Below the pieces are notes generated by a model. It did no database searches and was not told the origin of the DNA. It saw nothing but the letters and a program-made list of their open reading frames with translations. From Streptomyces termitum (GTDB taxonomy: Bacteria > Actinomycetota > Actinomycetes > Streptomycetales > Streptomycetaceae): a DNA stretch of 52,541 nucleotides. Below are positions 1 to 7,533 of the stretch, one piece after another (position 1 is the stretch's first letter; every line of letters starts with the position of its first letter). The stretch spans positions 2,219 through 54,759 of the forward strand of contig NZ_BMUL01000027.1 of NCBI RefSeq assembly GCF_014650175.1, written 5' to 3'. The translations under genes and the position numbers were made by a program.

Positions 1-1
1 A

Positions 2-130
2 CCTGCGGGTCAGCGTCCGCTCCGTCTGAACGGGGTGCGCCCGGTCGACCTGGCCGAGGAGGCCGCGCGCGCCGGCCTGCTCGACCAGGACGGCGGCCCC
101 GGCCCCCGTCACGGGGAGGGGAGCCGGTGA
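2..130 (+). CDS. 3' end of an unidentified protein (partial)
   Basis: The reading frame is open from the window edge to a TGA at 128-130 and has actinobacterial third-position G/C bias over most of its length. The visible C-terminus contains the stretch LNGVRPVDLAEEAARAGLL followed by a Gly/Pro/Arg-rich tail. The family cannot be named from 42 residues. The stop overlaps the GTG of the next tiny gene in a GTGA arrangement, so these genes look translationally coupled. Such trains of tiny overlapping genes are common in Streptomyces integrative and conjugative elements, which is the inferred context. Confidence 0.5.
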   Translation, partial: PAGQRPLRLNGVRPVDLAEEAARAGLLDQDGGPGPRHGEGSR

Positions 131-201
131 CCGGGCACGCACGGCAGGCCGTCTGTCTGGCGGCACTCGCCGCGCTGCTCACCTGGGGAATCGCCCGATG
201 A
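127..201 (+). CDS. Possible 24-residue hydrophobic peptide
   Basis: A GTG at 127 overlaps the preceding stop, and the TGA at 199-201 overlaps the next ATG at 198. The peptide is short and hydrophobic in its centre (CLAALAALLTWGIA), long enough for one membrane span. It may be a real coupled membrane peptide of an integrative element, like small spread-type proteins, or only a translational bridge. The support is the overlap at both ends, not homology. Confidence 0.3.
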   Translation: MTGHARQAVCLAALAALLTWGIAR

Positions 202-407
202 CACCACCCTCCACCGCCTCCCCGCCCGGAACCTGGGCCCCCGGCCTGTGCTGGCGCTGCGAGACCGACGACGTGCCCGTCATATGGCTCGGCCCCGCCC
301 ACAGCGAACACCACGGCCACGCCCCGTTCGTGGCCTGCGAGCGGTGCGTGACCCGCCTGGAGGAGCTGATCGCGGCCTACGCCGTCGGCCGCTCCAGGAC
401 CTCCTGA
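198..407 (+). CDS. Small zinc-finger-like protein, 69 aa
   Basis: This small protein has two Cys pairs, CWRC near residue 18 and CERC near residue 48, about 27 residues apart, consistent with a four-Cys zinc knuckle. A His-rich stretch (SEHHGHAP) lies between them. Its ATG overlaps the upstream stop, so translation is probably coupled. Similar small zinc-binding proteins sit in the regulatory and transfer regions of Streptomyces integrative elements, but the exact family is not certain. Function unknown; DNA binding is one possibility. Confidence 0.55.
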   Translation: MTPPSTASPPGTWAPGLCWRCETDDVPVIWLGPAHSEHHGHAPFVACERCVTRLEELIAAYAVGRSRTS

Positions 408-696
408 CCTCTACCCCTCTCATCCCAAGGAGCTCGACCGGCGCCGTTCCACCGGGGAAGAGGCGATGTGACCACCTCGGAGCGCACCCCGTGCTCCCGG
501 TACCGGATCACACCGGGCACCCCGGGTGGCGCTGCTCCGGCCCGGACGGCCACCATCGGCCCAGGATGGTCAGGGCACCATCCACACCCGGTCAGGTTTG
601 TGCGGGTACAGGGGCTCAGCCCGCCCCAGCCCGAACGTGCTGTTGCCCGGAGCCTGGAAGACCAGGCCCGGGGCAGCGGCATTCTCCGCTGCGGTC
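408..696. other. Intergenic stretch without a supported gene
   Basis: Several frames are open here, as expected at this GC content, but none shows consistent third-position bias with a plausible start. An AAGGAG-like string near 430 has no convincing start codon after it. No tRNA or hairpin of note was recognised. Confidence 0.5.
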
Positions 697-1392
697 TCAG
701 GTGGTGGGGCGCTGGGCCGAGACGAGGAGGGTGGCGGCGGAACGGGGGCCGTCTCCGGCGGGCAGCTCCTCGATGAGGATGTCGGTGAACCCGGCCTCGT
801 CCAGGGCCTTGGTCCACACCTGTTCCTGCAACACCCAGCGGAGCATGGTGGCGCTTTCGCCGTCCGGGGTTTTGGCCGGTACTTCCTGGGCTGTGACGTC
901 CGGCTGGGCGGGCGAGCCGGACAGGTAGTGGGCGAGAGTGGAGAAGACCAGGCGCCCGCCGGGACGGAGCGCGTCGGCGGCGGCCGGGAGCAGTGCGCGA
1001 GGGTCGGTGAAGTCCACTGCTCCGAAGACGCTGTACAGCACGTCGTAGGCGCCCGGTGTGGCGCGGAGGTGAGTGGTGACGTCAGCCTGGACGAGACGGA
1101 GCCGTGGGGCGAGGGAGGCGTAGAGGGCGGTGGCCATGTCGTGCTGGGCAGGGGAGGAGTCCACGGCGTCGATCCGGCCGGGGGTGTGGTGCACGGTCAG
1201 GTGCGCGGCGTGGCGGGCGACACCGGCCCCGAGGTCGGCCACGGTCTTTCCGGTGAGGTCGCCGAGGGCTTCGGGTCCCGGCCCGCTCTGCTGGTCCCAG
1301 GCCCAGCGGAACGAGTCGGGGACGGCGTGGTCCTGCTCGGCGCGGGCCCGGCCGTAGTGGTGCCAAAGGTCTGTGGTCGTCACCCGGGTCAT
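697..1392 (-). CDS. Class I SAM-dependent methyltransferase
   Basis: The 231-residue protein has the Rossmann-fold methyltransferase pattern. Motif I (TVADLGAGVARHAAHL) is near residues 50-65 and binds S-adenosylmethionine, an acidic post-II position follows in IDAVDSSPAQ, and the downstream motifs YDVLYSVFGAVDF and LRPGGRLVFST are clear. The length is usual for small-molecule methyltransferases. The N-terminus (DLWHHYGRARAEQDHAVPDSF) resembles actinobacterial methyltransferases found near mobile elements. The substrate cannot be inferred. It is transcribed leftward on its own. Confidence 0.85.
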   Translation of the reverse strand: MTRVTTTDLWHHYGRARAEQDHAVPDSFRWAWDQQSGPGPEALGDLTGKTVADLGAGVARHAAHLTVHHTPGRIDAVDSSPAQHDMATALYASLAPRLRLVQADVTTHLRATPGAYDVLYSVFGAVDFTDPRALLPAAADALRPGGRLVFSTLAHYLSGSPAQPDVTAQEVPAKTPDGESATMLRWVLQEQVWTKALDEAGFTDILIEELPAGDGPRSAATLLVSAQRPTT

Positions 1393-1558
1393 CCTGGTGG
1401 CACGGTGCGCGGTCCGTTGCCGGTTTGGGCGAACATCACCCGGGCGCGCCTCGGCGGCCCGAGCCGTGGGCCCGGACCGCCAAGGGGTTCATGCGGGGGT
1501 TGGTGAGATTCGTTGCCCGGCTGGCGAAGCCAGAGAAGCAGCGGTCCGCGCGCACGCG

Positions 1559-1593
1559 AAACGGTCCACCGCCGGATGCGGTGGGCCGTTTTT
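1559..1593 (-). terminator. Hairpin terminator after the 1630-2034 gene
   Basis: A 14-bp stem (one G-T wobble) with a 5-nt loop: left arm 1559-1572, right arm 1578-1591. It lies just past the stop of the leftward gene at 1630. The T run is on the plus strand and only three T follow on the minus strand, so it could work in either direction. Confidence 0.6.
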
Positions 1594-1629
1594 CGGTGAT
1601 GCGCGATCAGTACGTCACGCGGACGGGCC

Positions 1630-2034
1630 TCACCGGGTCATGGTCTCGAAAGCGTGTCTCGCCGCTTCGACGACCCCGGGCCATTCGGGCGCGTCCATGT
1701 AGGCGGCGTCGGGGGCGTCGCCGAGGCGGTCGATCAGCGGGTCGAGCAGGGTTGCCAGGGGCTGGAGCGCCCGTACTTCCTGGTCCGACACGAGGACCCA
1801 TCCGACGCGGTTCTCCGGGTCCTCCAGGACCCTGGTGTCGTCGAACAGGACATGGATGACGGACGTGAGGTCGTCCACCGCGTCGCCGGCCTCCCGGACG
1901 CCGTTGCGCCAGACCCTCTCCTGGTGGTGGACGTCGGAGAGGGAGCGCAGCGACCAGAGGACCTGGGTCCGGACGTCCGGGAACTCGACGCGGTCGGTCC
2001 GGTGCGGGCGCGATCCGTACGCGTGCGGGCTCAT
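1630..2034 (-). CDS. SCO4402-like conserved hypothetical protein
   Basis: This 134-residue soluble protein begins MSPHAYGSRPHR and carries the pattern VEFPDVRTQVLWSLRSLSD near residues 17-35, then a largely helical remainder with acidic patches. It resembles the actinobacterial SCO4402 family of unknown function, from memory. The start at 2034 is chosen because GAAGGAG lies about 10 nt upstream; an earlier in-frame ATG at 2145 has no such site and would add an unlikely Arg-rich leader. No catalytic motif is visible. Confidence 0.65.
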   Translation of the reverse strand: MSPHAYGSRPHRTDRVEFPDVRTQVLWSLRSLSDVHHQERVWRNGVREAGDAVDDLTSVIHVLFDDTRVLEDPENRVGWVLVSDQEVRALQPLATLLDPLIDRLGDAPDAAYMDAPEWPGVVEAARHAFETMTR

Positions 2035-2222
2035 CGGCTGTTCCTCTCCTTCGGGGAGAGGAGCTTGCCACGGGGCACGCGCCCGCGGGGGCCGCCGGGA
2101 TGATTTCATCTTGAACAAGTTTGGGCGTATGCTCGGACCCGCCACCCCGGCGCGCCTGTGTTCCCCCGTTTCAGGCGCGTCGGGGTTCGGTGTTTTCCGG
2201 GGCTTTACGGGTCGGGGCGGTG

Positions 2223-2783
2223 TTACTCGGCGAGGGAGGCGACGCCGGCCTGGGCGAACTTCTCGTCGAGGTCGCCGGAGGGGGCGCCCGCGACGCCGAT
2301 GCCCGCGATCGGGGCACCCTTGGCGGTGACCGGGGCGCCGCCGCCGAGGAAGAGGGTGCCGGGGATGTCCTTCAGGGTCGGGGCGTTCGCCAGGCGCTTG
2401 GCCAGCTCCGAGGTGGGGGCGTTCCAGGAGACGGCGGTGAACGCCTTCTTCTCGGCGGCCTCGTAGGACTGGGGGCCCGCACCGTCGCCGCGCAGGGTCA
2501 GGATCGTGTTGCCGTTGCGGTCCACGATCGCCACGGAGACGCGCTGGTTCTCCTTCTTCGCCGCGTCCAGCGTCGCCTGAGCGGCCTTCGTCGCCGCCTC
2601 GATCGTCAGGTGGGTGGAGGAGTGCGTGTTCTTGTTCTTCGCCTCGGTGTTCACCTGGGCGGCCGGGGCGGCGTTGGTGTTGCCGGCGCTCGCGGAGTAG
2701 GCGCCGAAACCGGCCAGGCCGAGGGCGACGATCGCGCCACCGTTCATCAGACGGGTGCGGTGGGCCTTCTTCACGTGCTTCAT
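2223..2783 (-). CDS. hbpS: Secreted haem-binding protein HbpS-like
   Basis: The 186-residue precursor has a basic, hydrophobic N-terminal signal (about residues 1-38, ending near SASAGNTNAAPA). The mature domain belongs to the GlcG/HbpS (DUF336) family, with VAIVDRNGNTILTLRGDGAGP, SYEAAEKKAFTAVSW and GTLFLGGGAPV as hallmarks. In Streptomyces reticuli HbpS binds haem outside the cell and modulates the SenS-SenR two-component system under oxidative stress. Here no senS or senR is adjacent, so a partner, if any, lies elsewhere. A GGAGGGG site precedes the ATG. The protein is of normal length. Confidence 0.88.
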   Translation of the reverse strand: MKHVKKAHRTRLMNGGAIVALGLAGFGAYSASAGNTNAAPAAQVNTEAKNKNTHSSTHLTIEAATKAAQATLDAAKKENQRVSVAIVDRNGNTILTLRGDGAGPQSYEAAEKKAFTAVSWNAPTSELAKRLANAPTLKDIPGTLFLGGGAPVTAKGAPIAGIGVAGAPSGDLDEKFAQAGVASLAE

Positions 2784-2905
2784 GGGGATTCCCCTCCGGG
2801 GGGACTCGGGGTGGTTCTCAGGGCGGTCTCATCGTCCGGCCGCCGGAGTGCGGAACCCGTCGTCGTCCCGGCTGCACCCCGGGGGCGCATCGGGGGACCC
2901 CGGGG

Positions 2906-3814
2906 TCAGCCGATCGGCTGACCCGCGCCGTCCGCTCCCCACTGTGCCGCCAGGGCCGCGAAGGCCCCGGCGGCCGCGCTGCGGTAGGCGCTCGCCCGGC
3001 GGAGCAGGACGACCGGGCGGGAGGGCAGGGCGGGGGAGAGCGGGACCGGGGTGAGGCCGGAGTGCTCGCGCGAGACCGCGTCGGGCAGCACGGTGGCCAG
3101 CGGCGCGCGCCGGACGACCTCGGTGAGGGCGTGCACCGAGTTGGCCTCCATCGCGACCCGGGGCCGTACGCGGTGTTCCTCCAGGTACGCGTCGATGTGC
3201 CGCCGCGTCGCGAAGTCCTCGCTCAGCACCGCGAACTGATGGCCGCTCAGCTCCGCCGCGGGCAGTGGTTCGGTGCGGCCCGCGTGCGGGTGGCCGGGGC
3301 CCACGACCAGGCCGAGGGCCTCCGTGAACAGCACCGCCGCCTCCACCCCCGGCAGGTGCGTACCCCGGAAGGCGATGCCGAGGTCGAGGCCGTCGGCGAG
3401 CAGGTCGGCCTCGATCCGGTCCTGCGGCGACTCCCGTACGTCCAGGGTGATCCCGGGGTGCCGGGCGTGGAAGGCGGCGACCAGCGGGCCCGTGAGGTAG
3501 GCGGTGAAGGTGGGGGTGAAGGCGACCCGGAGCCGGCCCCGGGAGAGGTCCCGCACGTCCAGGACGGCCCGCTCGCCCGCCGCCAGGTCCTGGAGCGCCC
3601 GTCGGGCGTACCGCGCGTAGGTCTCCCCGGCGTCGGTCAGGCGGACGGACCGGCCGCCCCGGTCCAGGAGCTGCGTGCCGAGCGCCTTCTCCAACTGCCT
3701 GATCTGCTGGGACAGGGTCGGCTGGGCGATGCGCAGCTCCTCGGCGGCCCGGGTGAAGTTGGCGTGCTCGGCGACCGCGAGCAGGTAGCGCAGATGGCGC
3801 AGTTCCGGCTTCAT
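2906..3814 (-). CDS. cynR: LysR-type regulator of the cyanate operon (CynR)
   Basis: The 302-residue LysR-type regulator has an N-terminal winged helix (LRHLRYLLAVAEHANFTRAAEELRIAQPTLSQQ broken over residues 4-36) and a C-terminal LysR substrate domain. It diverges from a carbonic anhydrase/cyanase pair, the same layout as Escherichia coli cyn, where CynR senses cyanate and activates cynTS. I chose ATG 3814 because the HTH begins five residues later. An upstream open extension to 4618 runs antisense through cynT and is not coding. The gene probably also represses itself through the box at 3836-3850. Confidence 0.88.
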   Translation of the reverse strand: MKPELRHLRYLLAVAEHANFTRAAEELRIAQPTLSQQIRQLEKALGTQLLDRGGRSVRLTDAGETYARYARRALQDLAAGERAVLDVRDLSRGRLRVAFTPTFTAYLTGPLVAAFHARHPGITLDVRESPQDRIEADLLADGLDLGIAFRGTHLPGVEAAVLFTEALGLVVGPGHPHAGRTEPLPAAELSGHQFAVLSEDFATRRHIDAYLEEHRVRPRVAMEANSVHALTEVVRRAPLATVLPDAVSREHSGLTPVPLSPALPSRPVVLLRRASAYRSAAAGAFAALAAQWGADGAGQPIG

Positions 3815-3835
3815 GCCCCGACCGTAACCCAAGGT

Positions 3836-3850
3836 ATAGATGACAGCTAT
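3836..3850. promoter_or_regulatory. LysR-type box between cynR and cynT
   Basis: ATAG-N7-CTAT forms a 15-bp dyad and contains the canonical T-N11-A (T3837, A3849). It lies 22 bp upstream of the cynR start and 124 bp upstream of cynT, where an activating recognition site is expected. A second, shorter palindrome CTATAG at 3879-3884 may be the activation half. Confidence 0.65.
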
Positions 3851-3973
3851 GGCGGGGATCGACAGTGGGTCTTGGACGCTATAGGCACTGGTCGTGCAGG
3901 GTGGAGGACGTCGAAGAGAGACAGCGACGGAGGCTCCGGCCCCGTCCGTGATCCGATGGGAGGAAGCGACGCC

Positions 3974-4570
3974 ATGCCGCATCTCGCCGAGGGAATCGAC
4001 CGCTTCCGGCGGGAGGTCTTCCCCGCCAAGGCCGGGCTCTTCGCCCACCTGGCGACCAGCCACCGCCCCGGCACCCTGTTCATCGGCTGCTCGGACGCCC
4101 GGGTCGTGCCCGAGCTGATCACCCAGACGGACCCGGGCGAGCTGTTCGTCGTCCGGACCGCGGGCAATCTCGTCCCCGCCCACACCCCGGGCGGCGACGC
4201 GGTCGGCGCGGCCATCGAGTACGCGATCGCCGTCCTGGGCGTACGGGACGTCATCGTCTGCGGCCACTCCGCCTGCGGGGCCATGACCGCGCTCGCCGAG
4301 GGCCACGACCTGACCGCCGCCCCCGCCGTCGCCGACTGGCTGCGGCACGCCGACGCCTCGCTGGCACGGGCCCGCGCGGCCGGCGGCCGGGACGGCGTGA
4401 CCGGACTCGTCCGGGCCAACGTCGTCGCCCAGCTGGCCAACCTGGCCACCCACCCGGCGGTGGCGCGGGCCCTCGCCGAGGACTCCGTACGCCTGCACGG
4501 CTGGGTCTTCGACATCGCCTCCGGGACGGTCGAGGAACTCACCGGGGCGCGACCGGCCCACGCCGCCTGA
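3974..4570 (+). CDS. cynT: Beta-class carbonic anhydrase
   Basis: The 198-residue enzyme interconverts CO2 and bicarbonate. Zinc ligands are visible in CSDAR (Cys40-Ser-Asp42) and in HSACGA (His and Cys), the standard beta-class set, with the catalytic Asp-Arg pair present. Next to cyanase, its job is probably to resupply bicarbonate, which cyanase consumes and which would otherwise be lost as CO2. The start at 3974 has GGGAGGAA 9 nt upstream. It is the first gene of the operon controlled by the divergent LysR gene. Confidence 0.9.
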   Translation: MPHLAEGIDRFRREVFPAKAGLFAHLATSHRPGTLFIGCSDARVVPELITQTDPGELFVVRTAGNLVPAHTPGGDAVGAAIEYAIAVLGVRDVIVCGHSACGAMTALAEGHDLTAAPAVADWLRHADASLARARAAGGRDGVTGLVRANVVAQLANLATHPAVARALAEDSVRLHGWVFDIASGTVEELTGARPAHAA

Positions 4571-4595
4571 ACCCCTTCCCCCCCGCCCACTCGGC

Positions 4596-4622
4596 ACCCC
4601 CCACCCCCCACCCCCCACCCCC
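4596..4622 (+). repeat. Heptamer ACCCCCC tandem repeat between cynT and cynS
   Basis: The A residues at 4596, 4603, 4610 and 4617 mark nearly four perfect 7-bp units. The minus strand carries four runs of six G, enough for a G-quadruplex; the plus strand could form an i-motif. It lies within the cynT-cynS intergenic leader. Confidence 0.8.
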
Positions 4623-4667
4623 TTCTCCGGCCCCCCTCAAAGGGCCTCCCGAAAGGACGTACCTCTC

Positions 4668-5138
4668 ATGGTGCACGCCCAGTTCGACGCCACCGCCCGC
4701 CGCGACCTGGCCATCGCCGCCGTCGAGGCCAAGACCGTCAAGGACCTGACCTGGGAGCGGATCGCCGAGGCGTCCGGCTTCTCCGTCGCCTTCACCACCG
4801 CCGCCGTCCTCGGCCAGCACGCCCTGCCGGCCCCGGCCGCCCGGGCCGTCGCCGACCTCCTCGGCCTCGGCGAGGACGCGGTCCGGCTGCTCCAGACCAT
4901 CCCGACCCGCGGCTCCCTCGACGGCGGCGTCCCCACCGACCCGACGATCTACCGCTTCTACGAGATGCTCCAGGTGTACGGCACCACCCTCAAGGCCCTC
5001 GTGCACGAGCAGTTCGGCGACGGCATCATCTCCGCGATCAACTTCAAGCTGGACGTGAAGAAGGTCGCCGACCCCGAGGGCGGCGAGCGCGCGGTGATCA
5101 CCCTGGACGGCAAGTACCTCCCCACCAAGCCGTTCTGA
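4668..5138 (+). CDS. cynS: Cyanase (cyanate hydratase)
   Basis: Cyanase converts cyanate and bicarbonate to ammonia and two CO2 (through carbamate). At 156 residues it has exactly the length of the E. coli enzyme. The catalytic triad falls at the classical positions Arg96 and Glu99 (IYRFYEMLQVYG) and Ser122 (GDGIISAINF). The N-terminal half is the HTH-like oligomerisation domain, the C-terminal part the dimer domain ending DGKYLPTKPF. It follows cynT by 97 bp containing a G4-prone repeat. A strong hairpin follows. Confidence 0.96.
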   Translation: MVHAQFDATARRDLAIAAVEAKTVKDLTWERIAEASGFSVAFTTAAVLGQHALPAPAARAVADLLGLGEDAVRLLQTIPTRGSLDGGVPTDPTIYRFYEMLQVYGTTLKALVHEQFGDGIISAINFKLDVKKVADPEGGERAVITLDGKYLPTKPF

Positions 5139-5150
5139 CCCGTCCGCCCC

Positions 5151-5202
5151 GCGGACCGCTCGCGGCCCGCCCCGGAACTCTTTCCGGGGCGGGCCGGTCC
5201 GC
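5151..5202 (+). terminator. Terminator after cynS
   Basis: A perfect 14-bp stem (5163-5176 with 5183-5196, 6-nt loop) is extended by an outer 6-bp stem (5151-5156 with 5197-5202). No T run follows, as is usual in Streptomyces. Confidence 0.75.
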
Positions 5203-5344
5203 TTCCGCTTCCTGGCGCGCGACCCGGGGTTCTATGGTGGCGGCGCAGACCGCGCGGACCGCGTGGTCCCTCCGCGGGGACGCGCCCCCGGCCGGCGGCA
5301 CCCCGCCGGCGGGGACACCCGCACGAAACGTAACGAGGAGTTCC

Positions 5345-6106
5345 ATGGACATCGCCGGCTCCGCCGCTCTCGTCACCGGCGCCGCCTCCGGCCTCGGCGC
5401 CGCCACCGCCGCCGCGCTCGCCGCCCGCGGCGCCACGGTCTACGGCCTGGACCTGGAGAAGGCCGTCGCCGGGGCCGGGGAGCTCCCCGACGGGGTGCGG
5501 CTGCTCGCGGCCGACGTCACCGACGAGGACCAGGTCCGCGCCGCGCTGGCCGCGATCGACGCCGACGGGGCCGAGCTGCGGCTCGCCGTGAACTGCGCGG
5601 GCATCGCGCCGTCCGCCCGCGTCCTGGGCCGCAAGGGCCCGCACGACCTCGACCTGTTCCGCGCGGTCCTGAACGTCAATCTGATCGGCACCTTCAACGT
5701 GATGCGGCTGGCCGCCGAGGCCATCGCCCGCCACGAGCCCGACGCCCACGGCCAGCGCGGCCTCGTCGTCAACACCGCCTCGATCGCCGCCTTCGAGGGC
5801 CAGGTCGGGCAGATCGCGTACGCCGCCTCCAAGGCCGGGGTCGCCGGGATGACCATCACGGCCGCCCGCGACCTGGCCCAGTACGGCATCCGGGTCGTCA
5901 CCGTCGCCCCCGGCATCGTGGACACCCCGATGATGGCCGGGTTCAGTGACGAGGTCCGGGCCGGGCTCGCCGCGGGCGTCACCTTCCCGCAGCGCCTCGC
6001 CCGCCCGGAGGAGTACGCCCGCCTGGTCACCATGATCGTCGAGCACGACTACCTCAACGGGGAGACGATCCGGATGGACGGCGCCCTGCGGATGGCGGCC
6101 CGCTGA
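5345..6106 (+). CDS. Short-chain dehydrogenase, 3-hydroxyacyl-CoA dehydrogenase type
   Basis: The 253-residue classical SDR has the NAD-binding TGAASGLG near residue 12, NCAG near residue 88, a catalytic Ser in NTASIAAFEG and the YAASKAG active-site Tyr-Lys. The pattern, with PGIVDTPMM after the active site, resembles bacterial homologues of human HSD17B10, which oxidise 3-hydroxyacyl-CoA. This fits the acyl-CoA dehydrogenase/ETF genes a few kilobases downstream. The start at 5345 has GAGGAG about 6 nt upstream. The 5' extension to 5234 is not supported. Confidence 0.82.
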   Translation: MDIAGSAALVTGAASGLGAATAAALAARGATVYGLDLEKAVAGAGELPDGVRLLAADVTDEDQVRAALAAIDADGAELRLAVNCAGIAPSARVLGRKGPHDLDLFRAVLNVNLIGTFNVMRLAAEAIARHEPDAHGQRGLVVNTASIAAFEGQVGQIAYAASKAGVAGMTITAARDLAQYGIRVVTVAPGIVDTPMMAGFSDEVRAGLAAGVTFPQRLARPEEYARLVTMIVEHDYLNGETIRMDGALRMAAR

Positions 6107-6121
6107 CCCCGGCCCCTCCCG

Positions 6122-6159
6122 CAGCACTCGGTGTCGGAGAAATCCGGCACCGAGTGCCG
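6122..6159. promoter_or_regulatory. Two candidate TetR operators upstream of the TetR gene
   Basis: A perfect dyad CGGCAC-CGA-GTGCCG lies at 6145-6159, 33 bp before the ATG at 6192. A degenerate copy (two differences) lies at 6122-6136. The same core GGCAC-N3-GTGCC occurs at 7001-7015, 7492-7506 and (imperfectly) at 10593-10630. Confidence 0.65.
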
Positions 6160-6191
6160 CGCCGGGGCGGTGCGGATGTTAGGTTCGCTCC

Positions 6192-6914
6192 ATGGCAGCA
6201 GCGGCGACGAACCCCCCGACCTCCCCGAAGCCCGCGATGCGGGACTCCCTCATCGCCGCGGCCTTCCAGCTCTTCCTGGAGCGCGGCTACGAGCAGACCA
6301 CCGTCGACGACATCGTCACCCTCGCCGGGGTCGGCCGCCGCTCCTTCTTCCGCTACTTCCCGTCGAAGGAGGACGTGGTCTTCCCCGACCACGAGCAGTG
6401 CCTCGACGACATGACCCGCTTCCTCGCCGCGAGCGCCGACTCCGACGACCCCATGGCCCGGGTCTGCGGCGCCGCCCGCCTGGTCATGCGGATGTACGCG
6501 GAGAACCCGACCTTCTCCGTCCAGCGCTACCGGCTGACCCGCGAGGTCGCCGGGCTGCGCGCGTACGAGCTCTCGGTCGTCTGGCGGTACGAGAAGACCC
6601 TCGGCGACTACCTGCGCGCCCGCTGGTCCGACCGCAGGGACGGCACCCTGCGGGCCAACGTGGCCGCCGCGGCCGTCGTCGCCGCCCACAACCACGCCCT
6701 GCGGCACTGGCTGCGCTCCGGCGGCGAGGGGGAGCCGCTGGAGGAGGTGGACCGGGCCCTGGAGTTCGTCCGCGCCACCTGGAGCCCGGACGCCCCGGCA
6801 GGCGCCGACGCCCCGGCCGACGGCGACGAGGACGTCGTCGTGGTCATCACCAGGCGCTCCACCCCCATGTGGCGCGTGGTGCGCGAGGTGGAGTCGAGCC
6901 TCGGCGAGAGCTGA
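6192..6914 (+). CDS. TetR-family regulator of the acyl-CoA oxidation module (inferred)
   Basis: The 240-residue protein has an N-terminal TetR HTH (residues ~15-62: DSLIAAAFQLFLERGYEQTT, VGRRSFFRYFPSKEDVV) and a ligand domain with an acidic, low-complexity insertion near residues 200-215 (GADAPADGDEDVVVV). Palindromes of one type lie before this gene, before the Zn-ribbon gene at 7066 and before the acyl-CoA dehydrogenase operon. I infer that it binds them and represses itself and these genes, perhaps released by an acyl-CoA. That link is inference; the HTH is plain. Confidence 0.88.
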   Translation: MAAAATNPPTSPKPAMRDSLIAAAFQLFLERGYEQTTVDDIVTLAGVGRRSFFRYFPSKEDVVFPDHEQCLDDMTRFLAASADSDDPMARVCGAARLVMRMYAENPTFSVQRYRLTREVAGLRAYELSVVWRYEKTLGDYLRARWSDRRDGTLRANVAAAAVVAAHNHALRHWLRSGGEGEPLEEVDRALEFVRATWSPDAPAGADAPADGDEDVVVVITRRSTPMWRVVREVESSLGES

Positions 6915-7000
6915 GGGACGGGGGAGCCGGGCCCGCCGCCCGCACCCCGGAAAAAGGGTCCTCAGTATCTCGGATTGAGGGAACTCAGGTCTTTCATTGC

Positions 7001-7015
7001 TGGCACTGAGTGCCA
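7001..7015. promoter_or_regulatory. Perfect TetR-type operator before the Zn-ribbon gene
   Basis: TGGCAC-TGA-GTGCCA is a perfect 15-bp dyad 50 bp upstream of the GTG at 7066. A -10-like TATCTT follows directly (7016-7021), so bound repressor would cover the promoter. Confidence 0.65.
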
Positions 7016-7065
7016 TATCTTTTCCCCATGCACGGTCGAGCCGCCGAGTGCGAGGAGAAGGCATC

Positions 7066-7449
7066 GTGTTCCACACGGGACTGAGGAACCCCGGAGCCGT
7101 CCGGACCGAGGAATCGGCCGCCGACGCCGAGATCTACTTCCAGCGCTGCGCCTGGTGCCACACCACCACCTTCCAGCGCCTGCTCTGCCCGACCTGCGGG
7201 TCCACCGAGCTGGCCCCGCAGCGGAGCGAGGGCGAGGGCGTGATCACCGTGCGGCGTGCCCACACCGCCGCCGAGGCCGACCTCTGGCCGGTCCACATGG
7301 CCGAGGGCTTCGTGGTCCGCTGCCGGGTCGACGGGCCGCCGCACGCGGTGCGGCCGGGCGTCCGGGTCCGGGTCGCGAGCGCCGCCGAGACCGGCCGGCG
7401 GCCGGTCGTCCGGCTGTGCGAGGAGGTCGCGCTGGACGGCTGGTACTGA
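7066..7449 (+). CDS. Zn-ribbon/OB-fold (DUF35, ChsH2-like) protein
   Basis: The 127-residue protein has an N-terminal rubredoxin-like zinc ribbon (CAWC near residue 28, CPTC near residue 41) and a C-terminal OB fold. This is the DUF35/ChsH2 architecture, whose members assist acyl-CoA processing enzymes such as thiolases, lipid-transfer proteins and enoyl-CoA hydratases. No such partner is adjacent, but the ETF and acyl-CoA dehydrogenase genes share its operator type. GTG 7066 is chosen for the GAGGAGAAGG site just upstream. Confidence 0.8.
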   Translation: MFHTGLRNPGAVRTEESAADAEIYFQRCAWCHTTTFQRLLCPTCGSTELAPQRSEGEGVITVRRAHTAAEADLWPVHMAEGFVVRCRVDGPPHAVRPGVRVRVASAAETGRRPVVRLCEEVALDGWY

Positions 7450-7477
7450 CTCCCCGGGGCGCCTGGGGCGGGAGCTG

Positions 7478-7520
7478 CGGAAGGGAGGGGGTGGCACAGA
7501 GTGCCACCCCCTCCCTTCCG
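7478..7520. terminator. Bidirectional 20-bp hairpin terminator containing an operator core
   Basis: A perfect 20-bp inverted repeat (7478-7497 with 7501-7520) with a 3-nt loop AGA separates the convergent genes ending at 7449 and 7534. Its apex TGGCAC-AGA-GTGCCA matches the TetR-type operator of this locus. Confidence 0.85.
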
Positions 7521-7533
7521 TTCGCGCGGAGCG

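Noticed and set aside
526..1506. Long open frame antisense to the methyltransferase
   Set aside because: It is open only because of GC bias; the minus strand encodes a clear methyltransferase with all motifs.
3062..3973. N-terminal extension of the carbonic anhydrase through the cynR gene
   Set aside because: It runs antisense through a full LysR gene; the ribosome site and family length support a start at 3974.
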